Made by a program: the position numbers and the translations under genes. The notes under the pieces were generated by a model. That model did no database searches and was not told the DNA's origin. It saw nothing but the letters and a program-made list of their open reading frames with translations. Positions 11,300-22,092 of a DNA stretch of 64,000 nt are shown piece after piece. Within the stretch, counting starts at the first letter, position 1. Every line of letters starts with the position of its first letter. The stretch is from Welwitschia mirabilis. Lineage: Eukaryota; Gnetophyta; Gnetopsida; Welwitschiales. The stretch lies in assembly GCA_051453625.1 (NCBI GenBank), contig JBOZIK010000001.1:122258712-122322711 (forward strand). Reading direction: 5' to 3'.

Positions 11300-11830
11300 T
11301 AGAAATGCAAATAAATAAATGGACTAAAAATACACTAAAAACTACATATATTTGCATAATAGAAAGCCCCAAATGGATATTCCGCTCTAAGAAGTGTAGA
11401 AATGGAACTAGATATACTATTTTTATGGTTACAACCTATGAAAAATTAAATAATAAAGTAAAGTAGTTTACACAAAGACACATAAATATGTAAACTAAAA
11501 ATGTAATAGAAACTTATTATTTTCTAACAACAAAAATCATAAATCAATATCCAATAAGAAAAGTACAGAGATGGATTTAAATTTACCATTTTTATATTTA
11601 TAACCTCTAAAAAAAATAAACAGTGAAGAAAAACATCTTACAAAAATACACATAAATAAATATACTAAAAATGTAGTAGGAAGTCATTATTTTTGCATAA
11701 AACTAACTCTAAATGGATATCCAATAATAAAAACTATGAAAACAAATTAAATCTATCATTTTATGTTTATAGTCTCTACAAAAATCAAATAATAAAGAAA
11801 AAAAATTTGTGGAGGAATAAATTCTAACAA
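11300..11830. repeat. Tandem array of about 170 bp x 3
   Basis: Three diverged units following the 187-bp array. The marker ACTAAAAAT occurs at 11323, 11494 and 11664 (spacings 171 and 170 bp). Each unit contains ACATAAATA, a TTGCATAA-like segment and AATGGATATCC or a variant. Its sequence is unrelated to the 187-bp unit. Confidence 0.85.
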
Positions 11831-12181
11831 AAAGTAAAACAACTAATAAGAGAAATAATAAGAAAAGTAAGGGTTTTTAATCTTACCATCTATTTTTTGA
11901 AACTTCACAAATAGGATTGAAATGAAAGAATAACTCACAAGCCAAAAATAAAACCTACAATAAAATTTTATAGCATCAAAAGAAAAATAATTTTGGAATC
12001 TAAAACCCCTATTCCTATAACTTATTTTCTTTTATTTCTGTAATATTGTTATAATGCAAGCTGAAACTCCTATCTGTACTTGAAATAAAAACCTCAACAA
12101 CACTAACCTTAATCTCTTTTTATACCTTTAAACTTTAACTATTAAAAGTTCAAAAACTTCTAAAAGTAGTAGTTAAAGGGT

Positions 12182-12310
12182 CTATAGGGTAAAGAAAAGG
12201 TTGAGAGGGAGAAGAAGAAAGAGAAAAAGGAAAACAAAGAATGGTAGAAAGAGAGAGAGAGAGAGAGAAAAGAATGAAAGAAGAAGAATGGTAGAAAAGA
12301 AAGGAGTCAA
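12182..12310 (+). repeat. GA-rich tract with (GA)n microsatellite
   Basis: Purine-rich on the + strand, with an uninterrupted GA run near 12249-12270 flanked by GAAGAAGAAAG and GAATGGTAGAAA repeated twice. The opposite strand is open and Ser/Leu/Phe-rich only because of this composition. Confidence 0.85.
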
Positions 12311-12399
12311 TGTGGGGTAGGGGAGGCCAAATAATGTAATTGACATCATCAAGAACTTGAGAATAAGAGAATGAATAAGCAAATTTAAAAAAAAAAATG

Positions 12400-15300
12400 A
12401 CCCTTAACTCATATCAACTACCTTTTATAAGAATACCCTTGAAATGCATGCTATCCATTTATTTAAAATGTTTAATTAATTTCTTTCTTAAGATTTGAAC
12501 CTTGACATAAGTAGTTTTGTAAATTTTAAAGTTTAACTTTATGATGGAATACTGCAACATATTTAGTGATAAGGCTACAAACAATCCCAATATATCTTTA
12601 CTTATGATTGCAATTTACAAATAGTATAATAATTAATTTCCTTGAAATTAACTAATAATTAAAAACACAAGAGAGATGATGGTAATGAAACAAGATTATT
12701 TTCCTTCATTTCATGTGTAGTCTATGATCATAATTCATGGGACTTTATGATAGTCCTTTACTAATATACTCATGATTTTTTAGTAATTGTCAATTACTAG
12801 TAAAAGCTCCAACTTAATTTCTTATAATAATGATATGTTCTTTTTAAGAAGAAAGAGTATAGAGTATGAGTATGAGATATTTCACAATATTTCAAGGAAG
12901 ATCAAAAGTTTTTAATGAATCAAACTACTTTTGTATTTATAACAATTGGATTACAGCTATTAGTTATAATCATAATGCTCGAGATAACTATTGGAGATCT
13001 CAGAATTGGTGGTTAGCCTTTTAATACCACTTCTAATAGTTGTCTATAGTATCTAAATAATTATATTTTTACTAATCACTAAAATAGTAATCAATCCCTT
13101 CGTGGGCTCAGTCGACCCCTTATGATATGTTATAGAATATATTTTTAAATAGTTAACTTCTTAAACTATTTGGCTAATCCATAGATAAAATTAATATATT
13201 GGGTGGTGGACCTCATAAGAGTACTAGTTAATCATGTGCTTCATGTTTATTTCATTTTGTAATGAATGATTAACCTCTATATTCCTCTCAATTGCCCATT
13301 ATGATTAATCCAAAAAATCCATTATTTAACCATAGGGTGTTTTAGTCCTTAGTTTGATCAAGATAGTCTATCCTCTAGAGAATTTCAGTTGAGTGAACAT
13401 TAATATTCTGCATTCTTTTAAAGATTTCAATGCATAGCTAATATCCTTTGCCATGTTCCCTTAGGATCTTGAATCCATTTGATGAAGATTTTTAATTTTT
13501 ATTTTACACTCTTTGCATAAGTTATACCTAAGTATTGTTTCGTTAGAGATTTGAGTTAATATTTAACTTCTCATCAATTGATAATGGGAGGTGCAACAAT
13601 TTTTAACTTATCAAGGGATCTATTAACATTTTCAAATTTTTCAACTATGGAAGAGTATGTTTAAGTCATATAAGAAAATGAGATATGTTAGACTCATATA
13701 CAAATTTATAAAAATATAGATTACAACTATTAAAAAATAAGTTTTAGACTAAGCACAAATCAGCATACATAAAGAAAGATTTTAAACCATATAAAAGATC
13801 AGTAAGATAATGATAAGAGCCATACAAAAGATCCAAAAAATACTTACAACTATATAAAGAAAAAGTTTAAACTAAGCACAAATAAAGATATAGAAAAAAA
13901 AGGTAGTAAGCTAAAAAAAAATACATAAGAGAATTCTAGGAACATACAAGATGCAAGAAAAAGAATCCTAATCCATATAAAATATGCAAGATGAAGAAAC
14001 TCAAATCATACAACTGAGGAATAAGATTAATAAGAATTATATGCTATGTAAATAAAGTATGAATGTATAGCTTGTTTAAAAGAAACACGAGATTATAGAA
14101 TAAAAGATAGAATGTAGTAAAGCCATGCAAATTATGTAAGAAAACACAAGATTGTACAAGCATGTAAGAGAAATTCTAGAACATACAAAAGATGCAAGAA
14201 TATAATAAAATGATACATCAAATAAAAGATAATACTAAAACCATATAAAAAATACAAAAAAATTTCTAATCCATATAGGTTATAAACAAATTCCCTATGA
14301 GCATACCTGTATTTTGAGGCAAAGATCTTCAAGCTTTAAATTACTACTTCTTAAGCTCTAAAGAGTTCAAAAAATCTAAGATAAAATTTCTTTAAGATTT
14401 AAAAACTATAAGGTCTTAAAAAAAACTAGACTAAGGAGAAAAAATTAATGAATAAGATGCACCAATCATCATTATAGCAATTACATATTTAATAATTTCT
14501 CGGCGTTTTTCAAAAATACTCATGAAATGGAATAAAGTCAATTACAATGCATATGATTAATTATAGTAGTTGTAATTTAATATATTTTGTTAAGTCTTAC
14601 AAAATTAAAAAAGAAAAAGAAATAAAGCCAATCATAATGCATATCATTAATTATAGTAGTTACAAAAAAAAGAAAGGATTAAAATAATAATTGCAGTACA
14701 ACATGTTTTCACTAATAAAGTAAAAAAACTACATTTTAAATAATAGCATACTAATAAATAAAGAATTTAGTAATGAAATTAGCTTATTAAATTTAACAAG
14801 ATAAAACTTATATTTAATTAGTTTTCATTTAACTATTTGGGCTAAATCTTTGAGCATAATAATGGTCATACTACAATCAGTTATATAGTGAATTCTAAAT
14901 AAGAACTTTAATATAATGGGAGCAATGTTACTAATAAACATGAAAAACTTGCTTTAACTTTGTATGAACAAGAAGGTGATAGAATAAATTCGTTGATAAG
15001 ATTGGTTTAAGCCACCTTTACAAGAAGAAAATTGCCACTAATGGATGTTTCCCACCCCTTCTCTTTTTCTTTTTTTTTTTTTTTCTACTTTTTACCTTTT
15101 TTTTTTTTTTGGTTTGGTAGAGATAGAAACTCCTAGTATTTCATGGAAGCATAGGATCACATCTTGTGGGTCTATGTTCATGCTCATTATCATAAGTATT
15201 ATATGGAATTTGGTTAAAGCCACAACATGGATCATAAACATCAATGTAACTTAAAACAAGATATTAAACAAATTTTTGTTTACCTATTTGAATATAGAAA

Positions 15301-15600
15301 TGGTAGATGAGTTCAAACAATTCATTTAAAGGATTAGTTAGATTAAACTAAAAAAAGTAGATCTTCTAGCTTATTTTTCTTTCTTACTTAATATTCTTTA
15401 AGTTATAGTCTGAAAATAGAATTTTTTATTATTTTATACATTTTTTATTAGATATTTTGACATTCATATAATTATGAATGACAAAATGTTACAAGTAGAT
15501 TCATCTTTTAAATGTGATGTAATTTTGTATAGAAGACTTATCAAAATTATTATCTATGTAATTAATACTCATTTAAGGAAATCTTTTATTACAAGTTTTA
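12400..15600. other. No gene seen; possible old LTR near 12.7-13.6 kb
   Basis: No coding motif. The stretch 12.7-13.6 kb is less AT-rich, and on the - strand has an LTR-like look, with a TATAAATA box near 12940 upstream of a long leader-like stretch, but I found no partner copy, PBS or TSD. At 13.66-14.3 kb short phrases such as CATACAAGATGCAAGAA recur irregularly. Poly-T runs occupy 15068-15110. Confidence 0.4.
14531..14661. repeat. Direct repeat of about 41 bp, spacing 90 bp
   Basis: 14531-14571 and 14621-14661 share ATAAAG(T/C)CAAT followed by GCATAT(G/C)ATTAATTATAG, with three or four differences by eye. Confidence 0.8.
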
Positions 15601-15609
15601 TAATAAGAT

Positions 15610-16148
15610 TCTTATAGAAACTACATGAAAATTATTGAAATGTATTCATAAGATGCTTAGATACCTAAAATTAATAATATAGTATGGTCTACTATATGAT
15701 AAAATTAGAAATTTCAAAATTTGTTCATATTTAGATGTAAACTTTACAAGAGATATTAACACTGGTATATTGATAATAGAGTACATATCCTTTTACAGAA
15801 AGTTGCAAATCTCTTGGAATTCGAAGAGGTAGAAATCTATAATTGAGTCTATTGTATAAGCAAATTACATAATAGATAAGGAAGTTATTTAACTAGGTAA
15901 GATACTTGATACAATTAGCTTTAGTGAGAGAGAGCCAATAAAACTACAAGTGGATAAATAATATGTAATCCACATGATGAAGAAATTAGTATTTCATAAT
16001 CATATAAAGAATACTTGTACAAACTACCATAGAGTTAAAGTAGTTTTTCATGATAGAACAATAAAAATAACATATTGTCCTATAGCAAGACAAATGGAAA
16101 ACATTCTCAAAATTTCATTACATAAGATAAAGCATGAGTTCTTAAAAT
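15610..16148 (+). pseudogene. RNase H remnant of a Ty1/copia element (G)
   Basis: RNase H is the C-terminal part of copia Pol. One + strand frame, broken by several stops, gives in order RYLK, YGLLYDKIRNFKICSYLDV, ISWNSKR, then KLVFHNHIKN and TIKITYCP, ending in HKIKHEFLK. This follows the copia pattern RYLKGT..YGL.Y, Y.DSDFAG, SW.SK(K/R)Q, NPVFH.R.KHI, I.L.YC. and the final TKPLP. The second Asp of the DSD motif is Asn (LDVN). Upstream RT, integrase and gag are not recognisable in the preceding 3 kb, so the element is truncated or degraded there. Confidence 0.85.
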
Positions 16149-16713
16149 AGAATATTGGCTTCTGTCCCAAGGTTTATACATGAAAAGGTTAGATATTTAT
16201 GCTTCAAATGATAATCCATTCTATAAAAACCTCATTATGTAATGGTAATGTATTAGTATGTCTTTGATCTTTCGTATTTGTAAAACCTAGATTACTAGTG
16301 TAAGAAGGAAAGGGTTGTACTAGTTTGAAAAAAATTAAACTTGAAAAAACTAATTTACTAGTATGAAATATGACTTAATGGTATATGAAGACTAAGATAA
16401 TTTTAGTAAGATTCTCAATTGAAATCTTGACTATTAGTAATCAAAGACCACCAAATATACCCTTGGATTTCTACATCTACTTCCAATAGTTATTCTTTAA
16501 TATTTTATCTAGAATTATATATGTGATTTTGAGAAGGACCAGTCAAATAAAATATCTACAAACCATCTCAATGGCCTTATAGGATATCATTTTAGTTGTA
16601 TGATATAATTTATATCATTTAATTTGCATAGGTCTTCCTCTAGAATATTTAGACTTATAAAAAATGTTTTTGTATTTATATGTGCATTGTTATTCCTTGA
16701 TCCTCCTAACATT

Positions 16714-17720
16714 ATGAGGGGAGATAAATGATCTTGGCCTCATATAATAATGTTAGAAGTTTGTATCATATGTTAGCTGTTATATTTTATTTTCTATCAT
16801 AAATATACACTTTATGCATGAGGAGTAAAAACCCAATTTTAAACCCTAATAATTGGATGTTAAAGCCTAATAACCTAATATAAATACATCTAATTTCCAT
16901 TTTGCCATCTTGTTAAAAAATATATTTTTTCCTTTTTTTCTAGTTTTTTTTACTACTTCATTATTTTGCAAACTTTAGGGACATTCTTGTGTATTCTTAT
17001 AACATATGTGAACACATTACTTTGATCATGTTTGAAAACTATAGTGAATAATTTATTTCTTATTTGTCAATTCCTTTTTTCCTTAATTTAATATCTCTAA
17101 TCTATTTTAGGATTTCTTAGTGCATTTTTCTATGACTAAGTATCCCTTATTTCTAGGAGCGGAATCTCTAATATCTAAATTTCTTAATCCTTTTTTCCAA
17201 TATCTTTCTATTGAATCTTTGTTCAAATTCCTTACCTTAACAGCTTTGTGAGGTTTGAACTATCTCTATAGTTCTTGAGGAAAAATGATAATTAGAATTA
17301 ATTATAATATAATAGAATATCCTAATTTACTAATTTGAAACTAATACATGTACCTTAATAGTTAGGATACATCTTCTAAAGATTGTGATTTATAATAAAA
17401 TCCAAGACATGGTGCCTATGCTACCATCTCTAAATCTTTTCTCATTACATGTAACTGACTAGTAATCTATTTGGTTCTTTTACTATGTGTAGGATTTTTT
17501 ATTACATGAATAGTAGCTTGATTATTACAAAATAGGCAATGATACTATAATGTTGAGATCATGTTATAGATCTTTTAACCATGTGACTTTTATTGTAATT
17601 TTGTTTAAAGATTTATGTTTAAACTCCATGGATGTTTACAATTAAATTTTATAGATTTATCCTCATAAATTTTAATAAATAATGTAGTTTAAGGCTATAA
17701 AAAAGTGCATCTCTTCTTGT
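16714..17720 (+). mobile_element. Possible polypurine tract and 3' LTR of copia element G
   Basis: About 560 bp after the RNase H remnant, GAGGGGAGATAAA at about 16716 is followed by TGATC, a typical polypurine tract then LTR start. The LTR right end was not fixed. The part 17440-17710 has a second copy at 24205-24455. No coding sequence is seen. Confidence 0.45.
17440..17710 (+). repeat. Dispersed repeat, copy 1 (partner 24205-24455)
   Basis: Shares with 24205-24455 the blocks GATTTTTTATTACATG, GATACTATAATGTT, AACCATGTGACTTTTATT and TTTATCCTCATAAA in the same order and orientation. Probably LTR sequence of the copia-type element G or a relative. Confidence 0.85.
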
Positions 17721-17769
17721 ATCCTAATATTGAGATTTAATAACACAAGATCGTCCTAGGGATACAAAT

Positions 17770-19020
17770 CTTTATAATGCCATATCCAAACTTTTATAAA
17801 ATAAAAGAAATCAAGACTTCCATTTGTATTATAATCCTAGGCTCATTCTTTCTCAAGGATAGATGCAATAAACTACTATAAATCAAGCACAAACCAAGTG
17901 AAATAAAACGATATTTCAGGTAAAAGAGAATACCAACCAAAAAAAAAACATGTTAAGGAGATTGAAAATTAAAGCTAGAAAAGGAGCATAGCTCTCAGAA
18001 TCTAGCATGAACATGATAATAATAGCAAGAGTTACTATAATGAAATAGATTTTCTCTATTATTAAACTAGAATTTTTAAGCATCTTTAAAGCTCAAGGAG
18101 GGTCACATAATCACATTCACCATACGAGTGTTGGTAAAGAACTCAAGTCATCTTAGATCTCATAGCATATTTATGTAAGTATGAAAAGTAGTAAAATTTT
18201 TAAATACCACCAAACATTGGTATAAATCACATACTAAAATTAAAACATGAAGAAATCCCTAAAAAATAATATAAAAATCTCAATATACCTTAGTACAAAC
18301 TCAAGCATAATAACTATGTAATAACACTCATACTTTAAATTAAAAATATTATGCTAGAGAATTGACTACTATTTATTTAATTCATTAAAAACATTAAAAG
18401 TATGTAACAAGCTACACTTGAAATTAAGAAACTAAATTAAAGAATAAAATCATTTTATGAAATAGAGAAAAGCTATAATACATCATCAAAAAACATCAAG
18501 CCATAATTGAAATGTCATGTTAGTCTTAAGAGCTAGTCCATCCTAAGGGAATGATCTAGAAGAAAGAAAGAATTAGCCTCAAAATAAAGTACAATGAAAT
18601 AATAACAGCCTTCTTTGATTTGGAATTCTCTACAAAGTAAAGCACTAGACTTTTTAAAGTGAAAATTATTGTTAGAGTTCTTGGAGTTCCATATTTTAGT
18701 GTTTTTGGGGTGGTTGAGATTTTGCCTTTTAGTGTCTAGCGGGATGATTAGGATTTTATCTCTTAGTGTTTTTCTTTTTTTAATGGAATATTTAAATGTT
18801 ATAACTAACATGGTTCAAAGATAGAAAGAACATATATTATTATGATGAGTTCAATCCATGGGTTTCGAAGCAGAATTCCTCCACCAAGTGGGACAACTAC
18901 CACATGTCATTGGCACTGCTGATGTTTTGTGCAAAATTGGATCCATCTTCTAACAAGTGTTGCTATTTCTTTGACCACCATTATGTACATTTTACTTTTT
19001 AGAAAATAATTTTATTCTTC
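17770..19020 (-). mobile_element. Diverged LTR (H) related to the LTRs of element A
   Basis: Aligns by eye in the same orientation with the A LTRs (42495-43925, 50945-52393). At about 18105 the phrase CACATAATCACATTCACCA, then GAGTGTTGGT, matches GCATAATCTCATCCATCA then GAGTGTTGG in A. At about 18840 GATGAGTTCAATCCATG, then ATTCCTCCACCAA, matches the A segment at 43567-43605. No PBS or interior was found next to it, so it may be a solo LTR. The boundaries are approximate. Confidence 0.6.
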
Positions 19021-19516
19021 TATCATAATTTTTATTATGCTTTATTTTCTCTAAAAAGTTCCTAGTTCCTTTTTTTCCCCCACTTCTAATTTTTTCAAGA
19101 GATTCCTTACTAGTTTGATCATCAAAGAATAAGGGTTGTTTAGCCATCTTTTCTATCTTAGTGTTATAATTCTGAAAGTTGGCAAAAGCAATTTTATTAC
19201 AAAATATTATATATCTTACAATACCCAGTGCCCCATGAAAAGAATTAATTTGAATTCTCTTTCAATTCAAACTTTTTTCAATGCTCTTTTTGTTCTAAAG
19301 ATTTACAAGTTTTTTTATTTTATTATATTGCAATATTTACCCATTCCAGAAATCTAATAAACTAAGATGAATTTTTTGCAAAGTTAAAATAGAATTAATG
19401 AGAACTTTTTATCTTCTCAAAACGTAATTGAGAAAAATAATAGTACACTAAGAAATTACAACTATTTTTCAATTAATTAAAGTTTATCTTTTTGCATTCA
19501 CATTAGATGGAACTAT
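19020..19516. other. No gene seen; insertion target flank of element D
   Basis: AT-rich, no recognisable coding. The short open frame at 19136-19357 has no family resemblance and lies in AT-rich sequence; I do not call it a gene. Confidence 0.5.
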
Positions 19517-19521
19517 ATACT
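19517..19521 (+). repeat. Left target-site duplication of element D
   Basis: ATACT, identical to 23233-23237 immediately right of the element. Confidence 0.9.
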
Positions 19522-20729
19522 TGTTGTGAGCCAAATTGGCCATATTTAACATCATGTTTAAAGTGTGTTTTTAGGCCCTTTGTAGGTTTAATGTTCAAAT
19601 TAACCACTTGATGTCAAGGAACAAAGATAAAGAATTAAGAATAATTTGGATTAAACTTAAGTAATTATGAAGCATTCTAAGAAAAGAATGTGGAATGTGG
19701 TAGTAACACAAAAGACATGTGACATGTGGTAGTGGCACAAGAGACACGTAGCAGTGACACGTGGTAGTGCTATAATGGTAATGTTAAAGACACATTGTAA
19801 TATCATTGGTTGATAGAGGCAACATGATTTAAAGGCCAAGTTTTGGATGCATCATGAAAAACTACATGAAATACAAGAAGAAAAAGATTCCACCTAATGC
19901 TATAAGATAAGGAATCTTATCCATCCTATTAAATCTACATGAAAAACTCCATGTTACCCAAGAAGATGAAGATTCCACCTAACACTACAAGATGAGGAAT
20001 ATTATTCATCTTACTAAGTCTACATGATAAACATTATAATCATCTAATTATAACCACCATCTACTACTACAATCCCAAGGCTCTTAAACACATTAACCCT
20101 ATCCTCTCCTATAAAAGGGCTTTGATCCCTCATTTATTAAGTATTTTTCATGCATCAATTATTCTTATGATGATTTGAAGTTTAATTAAGTAAGAGATCC
20201 ATTGATTTGAGGAGAGGATCTAAGCTTGGTATTGGGCTGTGTTTCCTCCATCAAGGAGAAACTACATTTAAGCTAAGGTAAGAAAATTTTGATTAATAAA
20301 TATCATTTTGTTCTCTCACTTTTTATCTTCTCTTCTTTTTATTCTATGTTGTTGATAATTAAAATGACATTCACTTGTAATTAATATAGATTATAAGGGA
20401 CAATCTAAGTGATAATAGATTAGGCAACTTGATTAGTAACACTTTAGATTACATTTCATTCTTATATTACATTTATGCTTGCATTGTTATTCATTTTTTA
20501 TTCTAAAATTAAAATAGAAAATCATTTTATATCCATTATTAATTAAATAATCTTCCAAATTTACTTAGAATTCCTCTTTCCAAATTTACTTAGAATTCCT
20601 CTCTAGAGTATGACATTTGGATTGATTCCCCATACTAGTGTGTTCTTATCTAAATTAGATACTAATATTATTGGTTATTATTAAAGATCACTAATTAAAT
20701 ATGAGAACCACATGATTCACATCCTAACA
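19522..20729 (+). repeat. 5' LTR of element D
   Basis: Begins TGTTGTGAGCC and ends CTAACA. It carries two tandem 84-bp units (19859-19942 and 19943-20026) with CCACCTA at the core, then a TATAAAAGGGC promoter box at 20110-20120. A poly(A)-signal-like AATAAA lies near 20296. Confidence 0.88.
20110..20120 (+). promoter_or_regulatory. TATA box in 5' LTR of element D
   Basis: TATAAAAGGGC, about 590 bp into the LTR. The same box is found in the 3' LTR (22648) and, on the opposite strand, in both LTRs of element A. Confidence 0.7.
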
Positions 20730-20731
20730 AG

Positions 20732-20752
20732 TTAGCACTATTACTAGGAAAA
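20732..20752 (+). promoter_or_regulatory. Primer-binding site, decayed tRNA-Asp type (element D)
   Basis: TTAGCACTATTACTAGGAAA against the tRNA-Asp complement TTGGCGCCGTTGCCGGGGAA. All eight differences are G-to-A or C-to-T transitions. It starts two bases after the LTR. Confidence 0.8.
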
Positions 20753-21283
20753 GTTCAAGGAATTTTGGGAGATTGATTCTTACTACTGAAGTAACTAACT
20801 TGGTTTCAAGTTATCTATTTGTGTAGTGTGTACATATAATTTTTTTTTTTTTTTTGGTTTTCTTGTTTTAGCTTATATTTTTGCTTTCTTAGTTTATCTT
20901 GTATTTTTCCCTTTTCTAGTTTCTATTATTTTTCTTTTCTATTGTTGTTTTTTTTTTCTTTTGTGTAATCCTAGGGTTTCAAAACATTTTTAATCTATAC
21001 TATGCTTTGGATTATTTGGATGATCATCATACTACAAGAGATATTTGCTAAGAGTAATAGAAACTTAGATTCTAGAAATGAGAGAAAAACATTACATGAA
21101 ATCTTTAAAGAAAGAAGAAGAGAGTTGTCAATGAAAAATGATGTTGAAACTAGGATCGAACTCCTTCATTTTTTAAATCTTCCTCTTTTTTATCTTCTTC
21201 TTTTAAGCCTTTATGTAGAAATAATGATTATGACTTTTAATATTTTAGAACTCCTACTACATTTATAAAAGCATTCTATAATA

Positions 21284-22080
21284 TATTTGACATACCTCAA
21301 TCCCCTTCCATAGAGGAATATAAAGAAGAAATAGATTTCTCATATCCCCTAAGTTATTCTATCTACTAAAGCAACCAAGATGATTTACTTCATGATTCAA
21401 TAGAATAACTTAATAAAATGCAAAAATCCATCAATGAGAATATGGAAAAAATATAAGAGGTTACTAACAAGAAGATGGAGAATCTTATATGCATACCTCA
21501 ATAAACAATGTTAGTAAATCAAAGGTTCTCTTACAATACATTCTCAAGCCTACATCACTATGTCTATATCTCATTTATGAATGAGGAGGAAAATAGCAAA
21601 ATGACTACACATAGTAATAAATTATATTTTAATGATGACCTTTTAGATGATCAATGTCCAATAGAAGAAAGTAAAAGTGAGGACAATCAAATTTTAACTC
21701 ATCAACTAAGCAAGAATGATAAGGATAACAATTCAATAGATGATGGTATAGAGATATTAGATTATATCTTCAACATCCACTTACTATTGGAAAATCAATG
21801 TGAAAAGGAATAATTCATTCTAGAGAAATCTAAATATTTTCTAACCTATGATGAGCATAGTAATTACATATCTCTTTATGAGCTTTTTGATGAGTCTAAT
21901 AACTTAGAGAATGATGATATGCAATAAGATGATGATAAAAACAATGAGAAGAATGAGGATAAGGAAGGATTTATTAAGGATAGACTTACTACATCTCATA
22001 AAGCAACCAAACTTAAGGAGTCCAATTTAACTAAAAGTGTTTCTCCATCTCTCCCACTTATGCTTTCAAGTGAAAATTAA
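21284..22080 (+). pseudogene. Gag-like single reading frame of element D
   Basis: A single + strand frame runs from about 21284 to 22080, with about six in-frame stops. The best open part (21508-21813) is 101 residues, acidic and Ser/Asn-rich, with NDDLLDDQCPIEESKSEDN. After its stop the same frame continues with YDEHSNYISLYELFDESNN and ends in a Lys/Ser-rich tail. I recognise no zinc knuckle, protease or RT. Its place after a leader rich in T suggests the remnant of a gag or of an element-specific protein; this is inference. The interior ends directly at the 3' LTR. Confidence 0.5.
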
Positions 22081-22092
22081 AATACCATTCTT

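Larger units (their letters stand above)
9583..12400 (-). mobile_element. Presumed 5' LTR of element C (outer end uncertain)
   Basis: Lies immediately outside the primer-binding site, where the 5' LTR must be. No matching 3' LTR was found, so its length is not confirmed; long LTRs of 2-4 kb are usual in Del/Tekay chromoviruses (family knowledge). It contains two unrelated tandem arrays and a purine-rich patch. There is no recognisable coding sequence. Confidence 0.5.

Noticed and set aside
10326-11830. Regularly spaced repeats considered as a CRISPR array
   Set aside because: Units are 170-187 bp, diverged along their whole length, with no short identical repeats separated by unique spacers, and the DNA is plant.
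12182-12382. Leu/Phe/Ser-rich open frame on the - strand
   Set aside because: Produced by the GA-rich tract; no domain, no gene context.
9583-12400. Element C 5' LTR and element I 5' LTR as copies of one family sharing a central LTR
   Set aside because: Both follow a tRNA-iMet PBS and share a few words such as AATGTTACTT, but I could not align them over any length.
15045-15254. Open frame starting MFPTPSLFLFFFF
   Set aside because: Runs of T give Phe; it lies between decayed repeats and has no family resemblance.
18533-18811. 92-residue Lys/Asn-rich frame on the - strand
   Set aside because: Inside the diverged LTR H; not kept in the related LTRs of A.
19657-19839. 60-residue Cys/His-rich frame on the - strand resembling a zinc-finger peptide
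   Set aside because: It is antisense to repeated GACA(C/T)GTGGTAGT phrases in the 5' LTR of element D.
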